Part shown: one piece after another, positions 1 through 7,819 of the stretch
How positions within the stretch are numbered: position 1 is the first letter of the stretch
Layout: each line of letters starts with the position of its first letter
NCBI RefSeq assembly: GCF_902381825.1
Contig: NZ_LR698973.1
Location: forward strand, 311,253-350,391
Direction of reading: 5' to 3'
DNA: 39,139 nt
From: Pseudocoprococcus catus
GTDB lineage: Bacteria > Bacillota > Clostridia > Lachnospirales > Lachnospiraceae
Position numbers and translations under genes: made by a program
Notes under the pieces: model-generated
Database searches by the model: none
Told to the model about the DNA's origin: nothing
Seen by the model: only the letters and a program-made list of their open reading frames with translations

Positions 1-7
1 CTAGAAT

Positions 8-60
8 AATAAGGCACTAAAAGTTAGAGAGAAGAATTAACTTTTTAAGTGCCTTATTTT
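8..60 (+). terminator. Intrinsic terminator of an upstream gene
   Basis: An inverted repeat pairs 8-18 (AATAAGGCACT) with 48-58 (AGTGCCTTATT), and inside it 19-25 with 39-45, giving about 18 bp with a 2-nt bulge. A T-rich stretch follows. The arms are nearly symmetric and A-rich on the left, so it could work in both directions. It probably ends a transcript entering from outside the window. Confidence 0.75.
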
Positions 61-164
61 ATGTTGAACAAAATTGCTGGTATTTTTATAGCCCACCTAT
101 TGACGTATACTCTAATCAATGAAAGACGGAAACAAAGATATTCAGAGAAATGGAGGAACTGGCA

Positions 165-266
165 ATGAAGGGATTTAATACAAGCGATGGATACATGGGA
201 TTAGTTGGAGGCAAATATATCTTGTTTGCCAGCGAAGACGATTACTATGAATACATGAATGATTAG
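165..266 (+). CDS. Small acidic protein, 33 aa, unknown function
   Basis: This ORF is short but well formed. A GGAGGA site at 152-157 sits 7 nt before ATG 165, and the ORF ends at TAG 264-266. The product starts MKGFNTSDGYMGLVGGKYIL and ends in an acidic, Tyr-rich tail (ASEDDYYEYMND). The tail resembles in composition the acidic Asp/Tyr C-terminus of the next protein. An in-frame ATG at 150 overlaps the ribosome binding site, so 165 is the better start. I do not recognise a named family. A TATACT at 106-111 is a possible -10 element without a convincing -35. No function can be assigned. Confidence 0.5.
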   Translation: MKGFNTSDGYMGLVGGKYILFASEDDYYEYMND

Positions 267-423
267 GAAATCATTTTAGAGAAAATCATGTCTGTTTTTG
301 TCACAGAATTTGAGGAATACCGATGGTTAAGTCTGCGGAGTGCAGGTGTATTTTTAGTTAGAAGTTTATTATACTTAGGTTAAAATGAAGCGTGTTTTAG
401 AGAGAAGAAAGGTGGAACGGATA

Positions 424-954
424 ATGAAAAATGATACTAGAAAGACGGTTAGAGGTTTGCTGATTGCCGGTGTTGTTGTAATGGCAGTTAGTATTATGTG
501 GCCTTCATTGGCAGAGAAATATGGTACTTCGAAACAGACGGCATCCAATGTATTACAGAGTGAGACTTCATCATCCTATTCATCATCGTCTGCGTCGACA
601 TCAACATCAGCATCAAAATCGACGTCAGCATCGACATCAACAGCATCAGCGACGTATTCGCATTCAGCCGGCGGAGGCGGCGGTTCTACAGGTTCTTTTG
701 TTAACGGCGCTTCAGGCACGAGTTCAGGTTCTTATTCAAGCTCCGGTTCTTCATCGGGAAGCTCAAGTTATAAGAAGAATTCAGGTTACACGAGCAGTTA
801 TGACCGTCAGAAGAAGTATGACCCGTATGATGCTTATGATTATGATGATGCAGATGATTTTGCAGATGACTGGGCGGAAGAATTCGGTGACGGTGATTAT
901 GATGATGGATACGATGATGCCTATGATTATTGGGAGGACGAGATGGAAGATTAA
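424..954 (+). CDS. Ser-rich, membrane-anchored protein with acidic Asp/Tyr tail
   Basis: This 176-residue protein is of low complexity. Residues about 1-30 hold a basic start and one hydrophobic segment (GLLIAGVVVMAVSIMWPSL), a signal anchor. A Ser/Thr/Ala tract (STSTSASKSTSAS style) follows, then a short Gly run, a second Ser/Gly stretch, and a C-terminal ~45 residues almost wholly Asp, Tyr, Glu and Ala ending WEDEMED. ATG 424 is chosen because AAAGGTGG lies just before it; the in-frame ATG at 385 has no such site. The Ser tract is built from near-repeat TCA/TCG/ACA codons, so it can change length by slippage without losing frame. It may be an exported or surface linker-type protein. The family is not recognised. 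Confidence 0.6.
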   Translation: MKNDTRKTVRGLLIAGVVVMAVSIMWPSLAEKYGTSKQTASNVLQSETSSSYSSSSASTSTSASKSTSASTSTASATYSHSAGGGGGSTGSFVNGASGTSSGSYSSSGSSSGSSSYKKNSGYTSSYDRQKKYDPYDAYDYDDADDFADDWAEEFGDGDYDDGYDDAYDYWEDEMED

Positions 955-1017
955 ACATTTGGAGCATATCGGTTAGATGATATAAGAAATTAATTCGATA
1001 AAAAGGGGAGAGGAAGA

Positions 1018-1674
1018 ATGTTTTACTTAGTGATTGATTTAGAAATGTGCAGAGTACCAAGAGATTATCGGAACAAAGCTTATCATTATGCCTATGAGAC
1101 GATTCAGATTGGCGCAGTTCTTTTGAATGAAGAATTCAAGCAGGTTGGGACAATTCGAGAATATGTTCATCCGGAACACGGGGTGATTGATCCATTTATC
1201 GAAAAACTGACGGGAATCAAAAACAGTCAGGTCAAGAAAGCACCGTGTATTGGGGAGGCATTAGTACATATGATCGACTGGATTGGGGACAGAGAATACA
1301 AAGTCTATACCTGGAGCGAATCCGACAGAAATCAGCTTTTGCATGAAATCACAGCAAAGCAGATTACGGATGAGAGCGTCGATGCTTTTATGATGGAGGA
1401 TAGATGGGTGGATTATCAAATGGTTTTCAGTCAGAGATTTCAGCTGACTCGGCGTATTAGTCTGGAAGAAGCATTGGGACGAGCAGACATTGATCCGAAA
1501 GGTAAGTTCCATGATGGGATGGATGATGCAGTGAATACAGGTCTTTTGATCGAGAAGCTGGAAATGAATCCGGACTATCAACTGGTTAGTTACGAAATGC
1601 CGGAGAAACCGTCGGAACATCTGGGCAGCACACTTGGGGAGTTGTTTGCAGGGCTGAATTTAAAGCTAGCGTAG
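1018..1674 (+). CDS. DEDDh 3'-5' exonuclease family protein
   Basis: This 218-residue protein has the RNase T/DNA polymerase III epsilon exonuclease fold. ExoI is D7-x-E9 in VIDLEM, ExoII includes D103 in WSESD, and ExoIII is H165-x4-D170 in FHDGMDDAVNT. Together these give the four metal-binding acids and the DEDDh histidine. Such enzymes remove nucleotides from DNA or RNA 3' ends with two metal ions. The length suits a stand-alone exonuclease, and no polymerase or GIY-YIG domain is attached. An AGGGGAGAGGAAGA ribosome binding site precedes the ATG. It lies upstream of a helicase/HIRAN/NUDIX set, which suggests but does not prove a role in nucleic-acid processing or repair. Confidence 0.85.
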   Translation: MFYLVIDLEMCRVPRDYRNKAYHYAYETIQIGAVLLNEEFKQVGTIREYVHPEHGVIDPFIEKLTGIKNSQVKKAPCIGEALVHMIDWIGDREYKVYTWSESDRNQLLHEITAKQITDESVDAFMMEDRWVDYQMVFSQRFQLTRRISLEEALGRADIDPKGKFHDGMDDAVNTGLLIEKLEMNPDYQLVSYEMPEKPSEHLGSTLGELFAGLNLKLA

Positions 1675-1693
1675 AGAAACGGAGGATGAGTTT

Positions 1694-1918
1694 ATGTTAA
1701 TGCTAACAGCAGTAGTATCATTTTTGGTGTTGTCATTTGCAGCAGCTTGCAGAGGAGATTTTTCAGGATTTGGTATGATTGCAGAAGGTATCCTTTATAT
1801 TGCAGGGATTTTATTAATGTGCTGGTTGTTTACGCAGCCTGTCTTATTAGGAATTCTTATTGTTATTGGCATTGTCATTGCTTATGCGAGTTACAGAAAT
1901 AAAAAGGAAATAGAATAA
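1694..1918 (+). CDS. Small membrane protein, 74 aa
   Basis: The product is mostly hydrophobic. It has an N-terminal segment (about 2-18), a polar loop containing RGDFSGFG, a second hydrophobic region (about 29-64, enough for one or two helices) and a basic tail YRNKKEIE. It begins 19 nt after the exonuclease, with a GGAGGA site just before ATG 1694, and so is probably co-transcribed. No family is recognised and no catalytic motif is visible. Confidence 0.6.
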   Translation: MLMLTAVVSFLVLSFAAACRGDFSGFGMIAEGILYIAGILLMCWLFTQPVLLGILIVIGIVIAYASYRNKKEIE

Positions 1919-1941
1919 CCGTGGGAAAGGAGAAGATTAAA

Positions 1942-2142
1942 ATGGCAAAGATTTATTTCACATTAACAGGGACGAGGCATTATTACGGGTCAGATTTTTT
2001 AAAAAGCGGCATGAAGATTCAGTTGGAAAAAGAGCCGGATAATAAATATGATCCTGAAGCTATTCAAGTGAAACTTAAAGGTATGGGGAAGAATTGTTGT
2101 CTTGTGAACAATTTGCAATCAGTGTGGCTTTTATTACTATGA
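1942..2142 (+). pseudogene. HIRAN-domain gene, 3' end lost at the junction with the helicase
   Basis: The first ~50 residues from ATG 1942 (AAAGGAG site just upstream) match a HIRAN domain: TGTRHYYG, then KEPDNKYDPEAIQVKLKGMGK. HIRAN domains bind DNA ends or stalled forks and often accompany SF2 helicases. After GMGK the expected HIRAN ending (a GYVAN-like strand and the rest of the barrel) is missing. The frame instead reads NCCLVNNLQSVWLLLL, which is helicase coding sequence in the wrong frame, and stops at 2140-2142. This fits a deletion that removed the end of the HIRAN gene and the start of the helicase gene, leaving the two out of frame. The GTG at 1921 is in frame but overlaps the ribosome binding site, so 1942 is preferred. 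Confidence 0.7.
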
Positions 2143-4901
2143 GTGGAATTACGCCGCTTCTTCAGACGTTGAAAGAATTGGAGCAGCGTGGAATTTCCGG
2201 AAGAATTTTGACAACAGATTATCTTACATTTAGTGAGCCTAAGGCTTTGAGGAAGCTTTCTGGATTTTCAAATTTACAATTAAAAATGTATATGACGGAT
2301 CGTTCAAATTCAGGATTTCATACCAAGGGATATATTTTCAAAAAGGATGAGATGTACCGAATTATTGTGGGCAGTTCCAATATGACGTTAAGCGCATTGA
2401 CGACAAATGAAGAATGGAATACAAGAATCGTTTCTGCAGAGCAGGGCGAGTATGCGAAAAACGTGTTGGTAGAGTTTGAAAAGTTATGGGATGCAGACCA
2501 GGCATTGACTTTTGAAAATTTTATTGAATTCTATACAGATATTTATACAAAGAATAAAATCATCCAAAGGCAAAAAGAGTTGGTTCGTCAGGAACAGATG
2601 CCGTCATTGGAGGCTTTCCGTTTACAGCCGAATTCGATGCAGGTGGGATTTATTCGTAATCTTCAGAAAATTTATGATGCTGGGGAGAAAAGAGCACTTT
2701 TGATTTCTGCAACAGGTACAGGGAAAACATATGCTTCTGCTTTTGCCATGCGAGAATTAGGCTTTCAGAGAATTTTATTTTTGGTACACCGCGGCCAGAT
2801 TGCCAAACAGGCGAAGAATTCTTTCAAAAAGGTTTTTGCTGGAACTCGATCAATGGGCTTGGTGACAGGAAATTATCAAAATTACGATTCAGATGTTATT
2901 TTTGCAACGATTCAGACCTTTAGCAAAGAGGATGTTTTAAGTAAATACAGTCGAACAGCATTTGATGCGATTGTGATTGATGAAGCCCATCATAGTGCAG
3001 CCAACAGTTATAAGAAGGTCATGGATTATTTTACGCCAAGGTTATGGCTTGGCATGACAGCCACACCGGATAAACGTGATGATAATATGGAAGGTCGCAA
3101 TATTTATGAAATTTTTAATCATCAGATTGCTTATGAAATACGTTTGCAGGACGCTATGAAAGAGGATTTACTGTGTCCATTCCATTATTTTGCTATTACA
3201 GATTTGGAAGTCATTGCTGATAGTGGAAAATCTATGGAAGAAAAGATAGAGAACTTTCGCTATCTGACTTCAGACGAGCGTGTCGGCAATGTTATGAAAC
3301 AGGCAGAGTTTTTTGGATATGATGGAGATCGAGTAAAAGGACTGATTTTCTGCAGCCGTATTGATGAAGCAAAAGAGTTATCCAGAAAGTTCAATGAAAA
3401 GGGTTGGAGAACGCTGGTTTTAAGTGGCGGCGATTCAGAAAGTACAAGGGCAGCAGCAGTTGAAAGACTTGCCGGCGATGATTCAGAAAATGCACTGGAT
3501 TACATATTATCTGTTGATATCTTTTCTGAAGGTGTTGATGTACCGGAGATTAATCAGGTCATTATGCTCAGGCCGACAGAATCACCGATTGTTTTTATAC
3601 AGCAGTTGGGCAGAGGACTAAGAAAGGCTGAGAAGAAAGAATACGTTGTAGTTTTGGATTTTATTGGTAATTATAAAAATAACTTTATGATTCCGATTGC
3701 TTTGTTCGGGGATCGAAGCTATAACAAAGACAATATTCGACGTTATGTAACAGAAGGAGGCAGAGTGATTCCGGGAGCAAGTACTATTCATTTTGATGAA
3801 GTATCCAGAAAGCGAATTTTTCAAGCGATCGATAATGCTAATTTCAGTGACATCAAGTTGATTCGTGAAAACTATACGAATTTGAAGGATAAGCTGGGAC
3901 ATATCCCTGCATTGGCAGATTTTGATAAGTATGGTGAAATGGATGTTCTGAGAATTTTTGACAATAACAGTCTAGGTTCTTATTATAAATTTTTAGTTAA
4001 ATATGAAAAAGAATATACGATTCGTTTGTCTAAAGAGGAAGAAAAAGTTATTGAGTTTGTTTCGAAGAAACTGGCCAGTGGAAAACGTATTCATGAGTTG
4101 GAGCTGTTGAATCGATTGATGCATTATCAACACGGAATCATGGGCATTTTGAAACAATCTTTAAATGAAAAGTATCATTGTTTAATGGATTCAATTTGTG
4201 AGAAAAATCTTGTTAATATCATGACAAATGAGTTTCCAACCAGTATGGCGAAAAAGACTTATGCTCAGTGTGTTTTTCTGGAAAGAGAAGGCAGAGATTA
4301 TGGTATTTCGGATTCCTTTAGCAAAATGTTGAAAAATCCTGATTTTTATCTTATGTTGCAGGAATTGGTGGATTTTGGTATTACACGTTATCAGGAAAAT
4401 TACAGTAGTCGTTATCAGGATACAAATTTGGTACTGTATAAGAAATATACATATGAAGATGCGTGTCGTCTTCTTGGTTGGGAGCACAATGAAGTGCCTC
4501 TGAATATCGGCGGTTATAAATACGACAGAAAAACGAAGACATTTCCGGTATTTATTAATTATGATAAGAGAGAAGATATCAGTGATACGACGAAATACGA
4601 GGATCATTTTGTCAGCAGTAGTCATTTGATTGCTATTTCCAAAAGCGGCAGAACAATGGAATCTGAAGATGTACAGAATTTCCTAAAGGCCAGAGAACGC
4701 GACATAGATGTTCAGTTGTTTGTGAGAAAGAATAAGGATGATAAGATTTCAAAAGAATTTTATTATCTGGGACGAATGACAGCCACTGGATGTGCCAAAG
4801 AATTTGTTATGCCAAACACAGATAAGACAGCAGTAGAGATTGAATGGGTGTTGGATACACCGGTGCGAGAAGATATTTATGAGTATATCGTGAATGGATA
4901 A
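2094..4901 (+). CDS. SF2 DEAD/DEAH helicase with PLD-like nuclease domain and DUF3427
   Basis: This is a 935-residue helicase counted from TTG 2094. Residues ~1-120 are a phospholipase-D-like nuclease half (FHTKGYIF with H76 and K78, then GSSN at 93-96). The SF2 core follows: Walker A ATGTGKT (206-212), DEAH (296-299), GMTATP, and motif VI QQLGRGLRK. The C-terminal third resembles DUF3427 (SSSHLIAISKSGRTM, then RMTATG). Family members usually have about 50-60 more N-terminal residues before the EELLSCEQF-like segment; here these are cut off at the HIRAN junction near 2085. The start is uncertain. TTG 2094 has a weak GGGGAAG site. ATG 2139 overlaps the upstream TGA as ATGA and would allow coupling, but it cuts the first PLD strand. 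A role in DNA repair or defence is inferred, not shown. Confidence 0.85.
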   Translation: MLSCEQFAISVAFITMSGITPLLQTLKELEQRGISGRILTTDYLTFSEPKALRKLSGFSNLQLKMYMTDRSNSGFHTKGYIFKKDEMYRIIVGSSNMTLSALTTNEEWNTRIVSAEQGEYAKNVLVEFEKLWDADQALTFENFIEFYTDIYTKNKIIQRQKELVRQEQMPSLEAFRLQPNSMQVGFIRNLQKIYDAGEKRALLISATGTGKTYASAFAMRELGFQRILFLVHRGQIAKQAKNSFKKVFAGTRSMGLVTGNYQNYDSDVIFATIQTFSKEDVLSKYSRTAFDAIVIDEAHHSAANSYKKVMDYFTPRLWLGMTATPDKRDDNMEGRNIYEIFNHQIAYEIRLQDAMKEDLLCPFHYFAITDLEVIADSGKSMEEKIENFRYLTSDERVGNVMKQAEFFGYDGDRVKGLIFCSRIDEAKELSRKFNEKGWRTLVLSGGDSESTRAAAVERLAGDDSENALDYILSVDIFSEGVDVPEINQVIMLRPTESPIVFIQQLGRGLRKAEKKEYVVVLDFIGNYKNNFMIPIALFGDRSYNKDNIRRYVTEGGRVIPGASTIHFDEVSRKRIFQAIDNANFSDIKLIRENYTNLKDKLGHIPALADFDKYGEMDVLRIFDNNSLGSYYKFLVKYEKEYTIRLSKEEEKVIEFVSKKLASGKRIHELELLNRLMHYQHGIMGILKQSLNEKYHCLMDSICEKNLVNIMTNEFPTSMAKKTYAQCVFLEREGRDYGISDSFSKMLKNPDFYLMLQELVDFGITRYQENYSSRYQDTNLVLYKKYTYEDACRLLGWEHNEVPLNIGGYKYDRKTKTFPVFINYDKREDISDTTKYEDHFVSSSHLIAISKSGRTMESEDVQNFLKARERDIDVQLFVRKNKDDKISKEFYYLGRMTATGCAKEFVMPNTDKTAVEIEWVLDTPVREDIYEYIVNG

Positions 4902-4938
4902 GAAAAGTATGATAGATAGAGAAACGGAGAGATAGAGA

Positions 4939-5325
4939 ATGAAGACAATCAGAGTAGTTGCAGCAATTATTATTGAGAAGGAAAAAGTATTTGCTACACA
5001 ACGTGGCTATGGCGAGTTTAAGGATGGCTGGGAATTCCCAGGTGGCAAAATCGAGCTGGGAGAGATACCGGAGGCGGCCATTGTGAGAGAAATTAAAGAA
5101 GAACTGGATACAGAAATTGAAGTCGTGAAACTTTTGGATACAGTCGAATATGATTATCCGCAGTTTCATTTGTCCATGGACTGCTTTATTTGTAAAATCA
5201 AATCTGGAGATTTAGTACTCAAAGAGCATGAAGCTGCCAAGTGGCTGACAAAGGAGAATCTGGACAGCGTAGATTGGTTGCCGGCAGATTTGTCATTGAT
5301 AGAGAAGATAAGGAATGAGATATGA
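4939..5325 (+). CDS. NUDIX hydrolase, MutT / 8-oxo-dGTP diphosphatase-like
   Basis: This 128-residue NUDIX protein has a clear box at residues ~35-57: GGKIELGE, then REIKEELD, which supplies the metal-binding glutamates. The N-terminus (IRVVAAIIIEKEKVFATQRG) is typical of MutT-type enzymes, which hydrolyse oxidised nucleoside triphosphates to monophosphates. The WEFPGGKIE context is the one usual in 8-oxo-dGTPases. It starts 37 nt after the helicase with a GGAGA site, so it probably shares the helicase transcript. Substrate specificity cannot be read from sequence alone. Confidence 0.85.
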   Translation: MKTIRVVAAIIIEKEKVFATQRGYGEFKDGWEFPGGKIELGEIPEAAIVREIKEELDTEIEVVKLLDTVEYDYPQFHLSMDCFICKIKSGDLVLKEHEAAKWLTKENLDSVDWLPADLSLIEKIRNEI

Positions 5326-5373
5326 AATTAAAAAGTGTACAAATGGTTGAAAATTAGTTTACGGGACAGAGGG

Positions 5374-5402
5374 TTGTTTTGTACGTATAATTCAATTATA
5401 AT
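5374..5402 (+). promoter_or_regulatory. Sigma-A-like promoter for the Rpn-family gene
   Basis: A -35 TTGTTT (5374-5379) and a -10 TATAAT (5397-5402) are separated by exactly 17 nt, in the short gap before the Rpn-family gene. Its GGAGGAATAA ribosome binding site follows near 5430. Confidence 0.65.
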
Positions 5403-5443
5403 AAAGTTACAGGGTTCCTCTAAAAAAGCGGAGGAATAAATCA

Positions 5444-6301
5444 ATGTCAAAAACTTTTCAGGAATTAACCATTAAAGACCCGTTTATGTTTGCGGCTGCT
5501 ATGTCAAATGAAGAGCAGTGTAAAACATTTCTTTCAATTGTGTTGGGAATGGAAATTTTGCATGTGTCTGTTGTAACGGAGAAGACAATTTCATATCATC
5601 CGGAATATCACGGCGTGAGATTGGAGGTCTTGGCCATTGAAAATAATACAAAACGTCGCTTCAATGTAGAAATGCAGGTCAAAGATAATAAAAACTTGTC
5701 AAAGCGGAGTCGTTATTATCATGCGCAGCTCGATATGAATGCACTATTGACTGGGATTGATTACAACGAGTTGCCGGATACATATGTCATTTTTATTTGT
5801 GACTATGATCCGCTGGGAGATGAGCTATATCGCTATACAATTGTGAATCGATGTGATGAGAACGGGAAAGTCATTTCTGACGGTAATCATACCATATGGT
5901 TAAGTTCCAAAGGAAATAATGCATCTGATGAACCAAAAGAACTTGTGGATTTTTTGGAATATGTTGAAAATCCAGATGATTCGAAAGAGACAGAAGAAGA
6001 TAGTTTTTTAAAATCTCTTAAGGCACAAATTGCTGAGATTAAAAAAGATCGTGATTGGGAGACGAGATATATGCTTTTTAAGGAAATGATGGAAGATGAA
6101 AGAGCAGCCGGACGTGCAGAGGGAATTTCTGTTGGTATCATATCCTCTATTCTTACAATTTTATCATCAAAAGGCAAAGTTGATGCTTCATTGCAGGAAT
6201 TTGTTTCAAATCAAAGGGATGAAAAGATATTAAAACAATGGTTGACAATGGCAGCATCGTCTGATTCAGTAGCAGAATTTGAACAGAAGATAAAGAAATA
6301 G
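5444..6301 (+). CDS. Rpn family (PDDEXK) recombination-promoting nuclease/putative transposase-like protein
   Basis: This 285-residue protein belongs to the Rpn/PD-(D/E)XK transposase-like family. It shows the N-terminal TIKDPFMFAAAM segment, the core GVRLEVLAIENN with VEMQV, the KRSRYYHAQLDM helix, and the hallmark LPDTYVIFICDYDPLG. In the family the core strand normally reads GVRLDV; the usual catalytic Asp is Glu here, while the E-x-Q pair is kept. A C-terminal half with Glu/Lys-rich helices (ERAAGRAEG, IKK) follows, as usual. Rpn proteins are DNA endonucleases that stimulate RecA-independent recombination, and many genomes carry multiple copies. It has its own promoter. Confidence 0.85.
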   Translation: MSKTFQELTIKDPFMFAAAMSNEEQCKTFLSIVLGMEILHVSVVTEKTISYHPEYHGVRLEVLAIENNTKRRFNVEMQVKDNKNLSKRSRYYHAQLDMNALLTGIDYNELPDTYVIFICDYDPLGDELYRYTIVNRCDENGKVISDGNHTIWLSSKGNNASDEPKELVDFLEYVENPDDSKETEEDSFLKSLKAQIAEIKKDRDWETRYMLFKEMMEDERAAGRAEGISVGIISSILTILSSKGKVDASLQEFVSNQRDEKILKQWLTMAASSDSVAEFEQKIKK

Positions 6302-6425
6302 AAAATAATTAGGATAGTTACAAAGGATAATAAAAATGATTGAGAATAAAAAGTATAAGCAGAAAGTATCGATTGAAGAAGAGGAATCCTGTTTATACAA
6401 AAGATAAGAATGTGGTTGAATAAAT

Positions 6426-6454
6426 ATGGGCTGAGCTGTAAAGGCTCAGCCCAT
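6426..6454. terminator. Strong hairpin after the Rpn gene, possible terminator or mRNA-end structure
   Basis: A perfect 11-bp inverted repeat pairs ATGGGCTGAGC (6426-6436) with GCTCAGCCCAT (6444-6454) around a 7-nt loop. No T-run follows on either strand, so it is not a textbook intrinsic terminator. It ends 23 nt before the next start codon and lies just upstream of the GAGG site at 6464-6467. A role in translation or mRNA stability of the downstream DUF1294 gene is possible. Confidence 0.5.
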
Positions 6455-6477
6455 TGACAAAACGAGGTATTATATTG

Positions 6478-7065
6478 ATGAATTTGAATATATTTGACCG
6501 ATACTTACTTATCATCAATATCATTGCTTTGGTGATTTACGGTATCAAGGTTTTAGTCTATAAGCATCAGACAAGAGACTGGTTTGAGAAGCTCTGCATG
6601 TTCATAGCCTTACTTGGCGGTTCGGCAGGAATTTTGCTCATGATTATTCTTTTTGACAGAAAAACAGTCAAAGAGAATATGATGTCAAGGGTGTTTACAC
6701 TTTGCATGTTGGTTATTCAGGCTATTCTATTGCTGATAGTGAAAGGCTATCATGGGGATCAGATTCATATTGATTTCTGGGATTATTTGATGAAGCATAG
6801 AATTTTGCTGATCTATCTAGCGGTAGTGAATATACTGACAATCATTGTATTTGGTGTGGATAAGATGCATGCGAAGTCCAATAGGCAGAGAGTGCGAATT
6901 GTGACATTGCTGGGATTGGCATTTATCGGTGGTTCGGTAGGTGCGCTGATTGGCATGTATGGATTTCACCATAAGACGAAGAAAGCTTATTTTACAGTTG
7001 GGGTGCCGTTGATTTTGCTGATGCAGGTTGTTATATTGTTTTATGTGATGAATATGGGAATGTAA
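6478..7065 (+). CDS. Membrane protein with two DUF1294-like units
   Basis: This 195-residue protein has about six hydrophobic segments. Its second half is a good DUF1294 unit: GVDKMHAKSNRQRVR, then TLLGLAFIGGSVGALIGMYGFHHKTKK. The first half repeats the same plan more loosely (KVLVYKHQTRDWFEKL, LLGGSAGILLMIILFDRKT), so the protein is an internal duplication of a domain that usually occurs once in ~90 residues. Start 6478 is chosen for its GAGG site; the in-frame TTG at 6454 is the tail of the hairpin. DUF1294 has no established biochemical role. sfsA begins 3 nt after the stop, so the two are probably co-translated. Confidence 0.75.
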   Translation: MNLNIFDRYLLIINIIALVIYGIKVLVYKHQTRDWFEKLCMFIALLGGSAGILLMIILFDRKTVKENMMSRVFTLCMLVIQAILLLIVKGYHGDQIHIDFWDYLMKHRILLIYLAVVNILTIIVFGVDKMHAKSNRQRVRIVTLLGLAFIGGSVGALIGMYGFHHKTKKAYFTVGVPLILLMQVVILFYVMNMGM

Positions 7066-7068
7066 CTT

Positions 7069-7779
7069 ATGAAATATACAAATGTAACGGAAGGCGAATT
7101 CGTTGGCCGCAATAATCGTTTTACAGCGGAAGTGCTGATTGGGGGAGTACAGGAAACGGTTCATGTGAAAAACACGGGGCGTATGAAGGAACTGCTATTT
7201 CCCGGAGCCAGGGTAACGCTGACTTGTTCAGATAATCCGAATAGAAAAACAAAATATGATTTGATCAGTGTGTATAAAGAATCTTTGGGGTGGGTGAATA
7301 TTGACAGTCAGGCCCCGAATAAAGTCGTTGGTGAGTGGCTGGCAGGGAGAGATTACACTTTTATTAAGCCGGAATATAAATACGGTGATTCCCGCCTGGA
7401 TTTTTATATGGAGAAGCAGGATGAGAAATATCTGATGGAAGTAAAGGGATGTACACTGGAAATTGACGGTATCGGATATTTCCCGGATGCACCCAGTGAA
7501 CGGGCAGTCCGGCATTTGCATGAACTGATGAATGCCGTGAAACAGGGGTATCACTGTATACTGGCCTTCGTGATCGCCATGCCAGGGGTGATGGTTGTAC
7601 GACCGAACATGACAACGCATCCGGCATTTGGACAGGCATTATCAGAAGCGATGGCGGCCGGTGTGGAGGTGTGGTATCTGCCGTGTGAGATAACAGCAGA
7701 CAGCATACAAATCAAGGGCAGAAAACGAAAATATTACACGGTTCAGGATGGACTTTACCCGCATATGGTGATACAATAG
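7069..7779 (+). CDS. sfsA: SfsA family DNA/RNA nuclease
   Basis: This 236-residue protein is close to the usual SfsA length. It has the N-terminal OB-like region with VKNTGRMKELLFPG, the YKYGDSRLDFYME strand, and the signature EVKGCTLEIDGIGYFPDAP followed by ERAVRHLHEL. SfsA was first described as a sugar-fermentation stimulation factor and is now classed as a PD-(D/E)XK-like nuclease with DNA-binding ability; its cellular role is not settled. It follows the DUF1294 gene by 3 nt. Confidence 0.92.
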   Translation: MKYTNVTEGEFVGRNNRFTAEVLIGGVQETVHVKNTGRMKELLFPGARVTLTCSDNPNRKTKYDLISVYKESLGWVNIDSQAPNKVVGEWLAGRDYTFIKPEYKYGDSRLDFYMEKQDEKYLMEVKGCTLEIDGIGYFPDAPSERAVRHLHELMNAVKQGYHCILAFVIAMPGVMVVRPNMTTHPAFGQALSEAMAAGVEVWYLPCEITADSIQIKGRKRKYYTVQDGLYPHMVIQ

Positions 7780-7819
7780 AAGCGTGTTTTGGGATGGAGA
7801 TGAATGAGGAGGTATACAT

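Noticed and set aside
288..383. 31-aa ORF between the small acidic protein and the Ser-rich protein
   Set aside because: Weak ribosome binding site and no recognisable pattern; probably chance.
521..976. 151-aa His/Arg-rich ORF overlapping the Ser-rich gene
   Set aside because: It is the shifted frame of the low-complexity Ser/Asp codon tract.
5444..6301. Active transposon carrying the Rpn-family gene
   Set aside because: No flanking terminal inverted repeats or target duplications are seen; Rpn genes are generally not in such elements.
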